From contig CAYRGZ010000118.1 of assembly GCA_964423785.1 (NCBI GenBank), forward strand, positions 1-8,990: DNA of 8,990 nucleotides. Direction: 5' to 3'. The stretch comes from S012-135 sp964423785 (GTDB lineage Bacteria > Desulfobacterota > Desulfobulbia > Desulfobulbales > S012-135). The notes under the pieces are model-generated. The model was not told the DNA's origin. It searched no databases and worked only from the letters and a program-made list of their open reading frames with translations. A program made the position numbers and the translations under genes. This document shows, piece after piece, positions 5,214 to 8,990 of the stretch (positions within the stretch are counted from its first letter, which is position 1; each line of letters starts with the position of its first letter).

Positions 5214-6257
5214 ATGCGGGTGGCGGTGGCGATGAGCGGCGGGGTGGACAGTTCGGTGACCGCCCGGCTGCTTTTGGAGCAAGGCTATGCGGTGGAGGGC
5301 TTCTTTTTGTTGCTCGCCCAGCAGGACCCCGCGGCCGACGTGGAGCGGGTGCGGCGGCTCGGCCGCCATCTCGGTATCCCGATTCACGTCGTGGATCTGC
5401 GGGAGGTGTTTCGCCGCCGGGTGCTCGACTATTTCGTCGCCAGCTACGTTGCCGGCCGCACCCCCAACCCGTGCGTGATCTGCAATCCGGTGATAAAATT
5501 CGGCGCCCTGCTCGACGAGGTGCTGGCGCGTGGCTGCGAGCGGCTGGCCACCGGCCATTACGCCCGGCTGCGGCGCGATGGTGCCGGCCGGATGCACTTG
5601 CACAAGGGGATCGATACCGGCAAGGATCAGTCCTACTTCCTGCACCGGCTCGGCCAGGAGGTGCTCGGCCGGCTGCTCTTTCCCCTCGGAGAGCAGACCA
5701 AGGCGGAGACTCGGCGATTGGCGGCCGGCTTCGGGCTTGCCGACCTGCACGGCAGCGAATCTCAGGATGTCTGTTTTTTGGGCGGCCGGTCGCTCGTCGA
5801 GTATCTGGCCGGCTGTGGCGCCGAACTGCCCGGTCCGGGCCCGATCTGTACCGAGGAGGGCCAAGTGCTCGGCCGGCATGAGGGCATCCATCGCTATACC
5901 ATCGGCCAGCGCCGCGGCCTCGGCATTCCCGATGCCACCCCCTGGTACGTGGTGCGGCTCGACCGGCAGCGGAACGCCGTGGTGGTCGGCAAGGAAGAAA
6001 GGCTGTGGCGGCGTGATCTTACGGCCAGTGACTGCCGGTGGGTGGCGGGGGCGCCGCCGGCGCCGGAATTCGCCTGCCGTGTCCGTATTCGGTACCGGCA
6101 CCGGGAGGCGCCGGCGACAGTGACCATCGAGGACGGCGGCCGGTGCCGGGTCCGGTTCGCGGAGCCCCAGCGGGCCGTCACGCCGGGGCAGTTTGCCGTA
6201 TTCTACCATGACGACGAGGTTCTGGGCGGCGGAGTGATCGACGATGAGCACGCATGA
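5214..6257 (+). CDS. mnmA: tRNA-specific 2-thiouridylase MnmA
   Basis: Cytoplasmic enzyme that adenylates and then thiolates C2 of uridine 34 in the wobble position of tRNAs for Lys, Glu and Gln, taking sulfur as a persulfide relayed from a cysteine desulfurase. It has 347 aa, slightly shorter than E. coli MnmA. The PP-loop ATP site is AMSGGVDSS (6-14). TPNPCVICNPVIKF (83-96) contains the conserved cysteine C90, plus an extra C87 seen in many MnmA proteins. GIDTGKDQSYFLHRL (132-146) is the tRNA- and ATP-contact region. C187 in SESQDVCFLGGR is the second catalytic cysteine. The C-terminal beta domains start near YTIGQRRGLGIP and end in FYHDDEVLGGGVI, as expected. All key residues are present. 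Its last 14 bases overlap mtaB, another tRNA sulfur-insertion gene, so the two are co-translated. Confidence 0.97.
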   Translation: MRVAVAMSGGVDSSVTARLLLEQGYAVEGFFLLLAQQDPAADVERVRRLGRHLGIPIHVVDLREVFRRRVLDYFVASYVAGRTPNPCVICNPVIKFGALLDEVLARGCERLATGHYARLRRDGAGRMHLHKGIDTGKDQSYFLHRLGQEVLGRLLFPLGEQTKAETRRLAAGFGLADLHGSESQDVCFLGGRSLVEYLAGCGAELPGPGPICTEEGQVLGRHEGIHRYTIGQRRGLGIPDATPWYVVRLDRQRNAVVVGKEERLWRRDLTASDCRWVAGAPPAPEFACRVRIRYRHREAPATVTIEDGGRCRVRFAEPQRAVTPGQFAVFYHDDEVLGGGVIDDEHA

Positions 6258-7578
6258 CGATTCCACCGGTCCCAAGGTGGCCATCGCCACCCTGGGCTGC
6301 AAGGTCAACCAGTACGAGTCCGCCGCCTTTTCTTCCGCCTTCCGGGAGAAGGGGGCGGATCTCGTGCCCTTTTCCGGGCCGGCCGATATCTACGTGGTCA
6401 ATACGTGTGCGGTGACCGCCAAGGCGGCGGCCGAATCTCGCCGCCTCGTGCGGCGGGCCCTGCGCCGCAACCCCGACGCCCGGGTGGTGGTCACCGGCTG
6501 TTACGCCCAGGTGGCCTCGCGGGAGATCCGCGGCCTGGGTGAGCGGCCGCCGTGCATCGTCGGTAACGGCTGCAAGGATCAGCTTGTTGATATCGCCCTG
6601 GCCGATGGGAGCTGCGACCTCGAGTTGTTCATGGGCGATATCGGCCGGCAGCGGCGGATCTGCCGGCTGCCGGTGGCGGAGTTCCCCGGCCGCACCCGGG
6701 CCTTTCTGAAAATCCAGGACGGTTGCGACCGGTACTGTTCGTACTGTATCGTGCCGTACGCCCGAGGACCGAGCCGCAGCCTGTCCCCGGCCGAGGTAGT
6801 CTCCCAGGCGGAGCGGTTCGTGGCGGCGGGCTATCAGGAGATCGTGCTCACCGGTATCCATATCGGCCTCTACGGTCTCGATTGCGATCCGCCCACCGAT
6901 CTCGTCGCTCTGCTGCACCGGTTGCTGGCGGTTGGGGATGGAGCGCGCTACCGGATCAGTTCGTTGGAGAGCGCCGAGATAACCGACGAACTCCTCGATC
7001 TCGTCGTCGCCTCCCCTCGGCTGGTGCCCCACTTCCATATTCCGCTTCAGAGCGGCGATGATACCATCCTGGCCCGCATGAACCGGCCGTACACCACGGC
7101 CGACTATGCCCGGGTGGTGGAGCATATCGTGGCCCGGTTGCCGGACGCGGCCATCGGCGCCGATGTCATGGTCGGCTTTCCGGGCGAGGATGAGGCACAT
7201 TTCGACAATACCCGCGCCTTTCTCGCCGAGCTGCCGCTTGCGTATCTGCATGTCTTTCCCTATTCCCGGCGGCCGGGCACGGTGGCGGCGGAGATGGACG
7301 GCCAGGTGGCAAGTGCGGTGAAGGAGGAGCGGGTGGCGATCCTGCGGCAGCTGGACGCCGAGAAGCGGCGTGCCTTCCAGCGCCGGTTCATCGGCACTTG
7401 CCGGCCGGTGCTGGTCGAACGGCGCCGGCAGGGGGTGGCGCGCGGCTTCACCGACAACTATATTCCGGTTCGCTTTTCGGCGCCGGCCGGGGTCGACAAC
7501 CGGTTGGTGACGGTGCGGCTCACCGGCCTTGCGGAAAGTGGAATGGAGGGAGAGATGGAGGCATGCGCGGAGAGATAA
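6244..7578 (+). CDS. mtaB: tRNA t6A37 methylthiotransferase MtaB
   Basis: Radical-SAM enzyme that inserts a methylthio group at C2 of threonylcarbamoyladenosine 37 in ANN-decoding tRNAs. It has 444 aa with three domains. The N-terminal UPF0004 domain has cysteines C19 (in LGCKVNQYES), C55 (VNTCAVT) and C86 (TGCYAQ) for one [4Fe-4S] cluster. The radical-SAM core has DGCDRYCSYC with C161, C165 and C168. A C-terminal TRAM-like RNA-binding stretch runs about 390-435. LGCKVNQYES is the mark of MtaB (YqeV) rather than MiaB or RimO, which carry other residues there. HIPLQSGDDTILARMNRPYT and DVMVGFPGE are conserved core motifs. The ATG overlaps the end of mnmA by 14 bases, with a GGAG at 6229-6232 as a distant ribosome site. 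Its end overlaps cinA by 16 bases. Confidence 0.95.
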   Translation: MSTHDDSTGPKVAIATLGCKVNQYESAAFSSAFREKGADLVPFSGPADIYVVNTCAVTAKAAAESRRLVRRALRRNPDARVVVTGCYAQVASREIRGLGERPPCIVGNGCKDQLVDIALADGSCDLELFMGDIGRQRRICRLPVAEFPGRTRAFLKIQDGCDRYCSYCIVPYARGPSRSLSPAEVVSQAERFVAAGYQEIVLTGIHIGLYGLDCDPPTDLVALLHRLLAVGDGARYRISSLESAEITDELLDLVVASPRLVPHFHIPLQSGDDTILARMNRPYTTADYARVVEHIVARLPDAAIGADVMVGFPGEDEAHFDNTRAFLAELPLAYLHVFPYSRRPGTVAAEMDGQVASAVKEERVAILRQLDAEKRRAFQRRFIGTCRPVLVERRRQGVARGFTDNYIPVRFSAPAGVDNRLVTVRLTGLAESGMEGEMEACAER

Positions 7579-8837
7579 TCGCCATCGGTGACGAGTTGAC
7601 CTCGGGCCGTATTCTCAATACCACGAGCAGCTTTGCCGCCGGCCACCTGTATGGGGCCGGCCACGATATCATCGCCATTTCCATGGTCGGCGACGAGGAG
7701 GATGCCATCGCCAACGCCCTGACCCGGGCGCTGCAGCGAGCCGAGTTCATCATCGTCACCGGCGGCCTAGGGGCGACCAGCGACGACCGCACCAACGAGG
7801 CGGTGGCCAACATCCTCGACCGGCCGCCCACCTTCTACCCGGAGATCTTCCAGGCGATCTGCCAGGTTGATCCCCAGCCTCTCGAATGCAAGCGGGCCGG
7901 GGAGCGGGGCGATCATCCGCTGGCCAAGCTCGCCTGGCTGCCGCGGGGCGCCAAGGTCCTGAAACCCGGGGCCCGCATGGCCGGGCACTTGTTGGTCCAC
8001 GACGGGGTGCCGATCTTTTTTTTGCCCGGCGTTCCCCACGAGATGCGCGAACTCATGCTCGATTGTGTGCTGCCCATGCTGGCAAGCTGGCAGGGGGGCG
8101 ACGGCAAGGTGGTTCGGCAACGGATCTACCGGGTCTTCGGGTTGCCGGAAACCGCCATCAATCAGCGCCTTGCGCACCTGGAGGACGGCGTCGTTCGCAT
8201 CGGGTACTATCCGGTCCAATCCGAGGTGCACGTCAGCCTGACGGTGAGCGGGAGTGACGCGGCCCGGGTGGAGGCAGACTTCGCACGGACCGATGAGGCG
8301 ATACGGGATATTCTCGGCGATCATCTCTACGGATTCGACGGCGAGGCCATGGAGGTGGTGGTGGGCCGCCTGCTGGCCGAGGGACGCCGCCAACTTGCCG
8401 TAGCCGAATCATGCACCGGCGGCCGCATCGCCAGCCGGTTGACCAGCGTGCCGGGCAGTTCGGCCTATTTTGTCGGCGGCGTGATCGCCTATAGCAACGA
8501 CCTGAAACGAATGATCCTCGGGGTGGAAGCGGCGGTGCTCGAACGGCACGGAGCGGTGAGCGGGCCCGTGGCCCGGGCCATGGCCGAGGGGGTGGTGCGG
8601 GTTGCTGGCAGTGATCTTGGCGTTGCGGTCACCGGCATCGCCGGCCCCGGCGGCGGCAGTCCCGAAAAACCGGTGGGGCTCGTGTACTTCTGCCTCGCCC
8701 ACCGACAGGGGAGCGAGGTCGTAGAGCGCCGCTTCGAGGGCGACCGTGACGACATCCAGGCCCAGAGCGCCATGACCGCCCTCGACCTCGTCCGCCGCCA
8801 TCTCGCCGGCCTGCCGTTGGCGATGAGTGATGAGTGA
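7563..8837 (+). CDS. cinA: CinA family protein (nicotinamide-nucleotide amidohydrolase / pyrophosphatase)
   Basis: Full-length two-domain CinA of 424 aa. The N-terminal MoaB/Mog-like domain (COG1058, about 1-170) includes IAIGDELTSGRILNTT and VTGGLGATSDDRT (65-77); in this family it carries ADP-ribose pyrophosphatase-type activity. The C-terminal PncC domain (about 262-415) has AESCTGG (281-287) and TGIAGPGGGSPEKPVG (357-372) and deamidates nicotinamide mononucleotide in pyridine-nucleotide salvage. In naturally competent species CinA is often linked to recA; that gene would lie beyond the right edge if present. The Met at 7563 is chosen because family homology begins exactly there. The frame is open upstream to 7398, but those 55 residues are a shadow of mtaB. 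GGAGGGAGAG (7545-7554) about eight bases away can serve as ribosome site. The last codons (Met-Ser-Asp-Glu-stop) are made by the 7-base repeat array that follows. Confidence 0.96.
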   Translation: MRGEIIAIGDELTSGRILNTTSSFAAGHLYGAGHDIIAISMVGDEEDAIANALTRALQRAEFIIVTGGLGATSDDRTNEAVANILDRPPTFYPEIFQAICQVDPQPLECKRAGERGDHPLAKLAWLPRGAKVLKPGARMAGHLLVHDGVPIFFLPGVPHEMRELMLDCVLPMLASWQGGDGKVVRQRIYRVFGLPETAINQRLAHLEDGVVRIGYYPVQSEVHVSLTVSGSDAARVEADFARTDEAIRDILGDHLYGFDGEAMEVVVGRLLAEGRRQLAVAESCTGGRIASRLTSVPGSSAYFVGGVIAYSNDLKRMILGVEAAVLERHGAVSGPVARAMAEGVVRVAGSDLGVAVTGIAGPGGGSPEKPVGLVYFCLAHRQGSEVVERRFEGDRDDIQAQSAMTALDLVRRHLAGLPLAMSDE

Positions 8838-8905
8838 TGAGTGCTGAGTGCTGAGTGATGAGTGAGTGACACTCAGCACGCATCACTCGGCACTCGGCAC
8901 TCAAC
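8822..8905. repeat. palindromic array of 7-base repeats (GATGAGT/GCTGAGT)
   Basis: Six consecutive heptads read GATGAGT three times, GCTGAGT twice, then GATGAGT (8822-8863). After a 7-base centre the complement follows in five heptads (8871-8905): ACTCAGC, ACGCATC, ACTCGGC, ACTCGGC, ACTCAAC. Arms 8836-8863 and 8878-8905 can pair with 24 of 28 positions matched. The centre holds a further inverted TGAGTG/CACTCA (8863-8875). The array starts within cinA and supplies its stop codon. TGA occurs in the repeat such that any frame closes quickly. It could fold into a long hairpin at the 3' end of the mnmA-mtaB-cinA transcript, but no T-tract follows. Heptad arrays of this type are known as intergenic repeats in several bacterial groups. 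Confidence 0.88.
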
Positions 8906-8932
8906 TGCGGGCCCGATGCCGTCGACAAGCGC

Positions 8933-8961
8933 TTGCGTTGCCCGGCGCTTCCGTTTATGGT
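8933..8961 (+). promoter_or_regulatory. possible sigma-70 promoter for a gene beyond the right edge
   Basis: TTGCGT (8933-8938) and TATGGT (8956-8961) are 17 bases apart, matching the consensus at three and four of six positions. They lie downstream of the heptad array and point towards the right edge, where no gene start is visible. The match alone is weak; location after the operon end is the main support. Confidence 0.3.
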
Positions 8962-8990
8962 CAGGGGCTGGTTCGGAATTTTGATGAACC

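Noticed and set aside
5184..6308. 374-codon open frame on the minus strand opposite mnmA
   Set aside because: It mirrors the whole of mnmA, whose catalytic motifs are intact. The translation has low-complexity Gly/Ala/Pro/His-rich composition and no recognisable domain. Long antisense frames are common in GC-rich genes.
6178..7251. 357-codon open frame on the minus strand opposite mtaB
   Set aside because: Same reasoning: it is the complement of a gene with all iron-sulfur motifs, and it overlaps the antisense frame of mnmA, as shadows do.
8868..8910. Heptad hairpin as a rho-independent terminator
   Set aside because: The stem is long but no T-tract follows it, so I report it only as a repeat.
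1..8990. CRISPR array, tRNA, rRNA, transposase or phage genes
   Set aside because: I found no repeat-spacer pattern, no tRNA-like cloverleaf in the gaps, and no recombinase or phage motifs in any plausible frame.

Overview
The window is visibly GC-rich and densely coded. It looks like a chromosomal segment of a Gram-negative bacterium. The gene complement (mnmA-mtaB-cinA in overlapping order, a UPF0173 hydrolase, a Lol/MacB-type exporter) and the short dispersed repeats fit the former Deltaproteobacteria (Desulfobacterota, e.g. Desulfobulbales or Desulfuromonadales relatives). This placement is an inference from style and gene content, not a database match.

Left half, minus strand (positions 4236 down to 12): five tightly packed genes read right to left. 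They are a small ICMT/PEMT-like membrane methyltransferase, a divergent polyprenyl-synthetase-fold protein, a soluble class I SAM methyltransferase, an FtsX/LolC-like permease, and its LolD/MacB-like ATPase. Three of the four junctions overlap or are only a few bases apart, so this is almost certainly one operon. Read together, it looks like synthesis or tailoring of an isoprenoid or lipid-like molecule (one prenyl-transferase-fold enzyme and two methyltransferases) coupled to an ABC machine of the kind that extracts lipids or lipoproteins from the inner membrane. This cassette is the most likely place for an undescribed pathway. The operon may continue past the left edge.

Middle, 4237-4427: a divergent intergenic region holding a 12-bp hairpin, a second inverted repeat, and one copy of a roughly 73-bp dispersed repeat. 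A second copy of that repeat, in inverted orientation and about 82% identical by hand alignment, lies at 5114-5185. The two copies bracket the UPF0173 metallo-hydrolase gene (4428-5108).

Right half, plus strand (5214-8837): mnmA, mtaB and cinA overlap by 14 and 16 bases. The first two install sulfur on positions 34 and 37 of tRNA anticodon loops; the third is a nucleotide-salvage or repair protein. cinA ends inside a palindromic array of 7-base repeats (8822-8905). The last 85 bases contain no gene that I can see, only a possible promoter and perhaps the first bases of another copy of the dispersed repeat.
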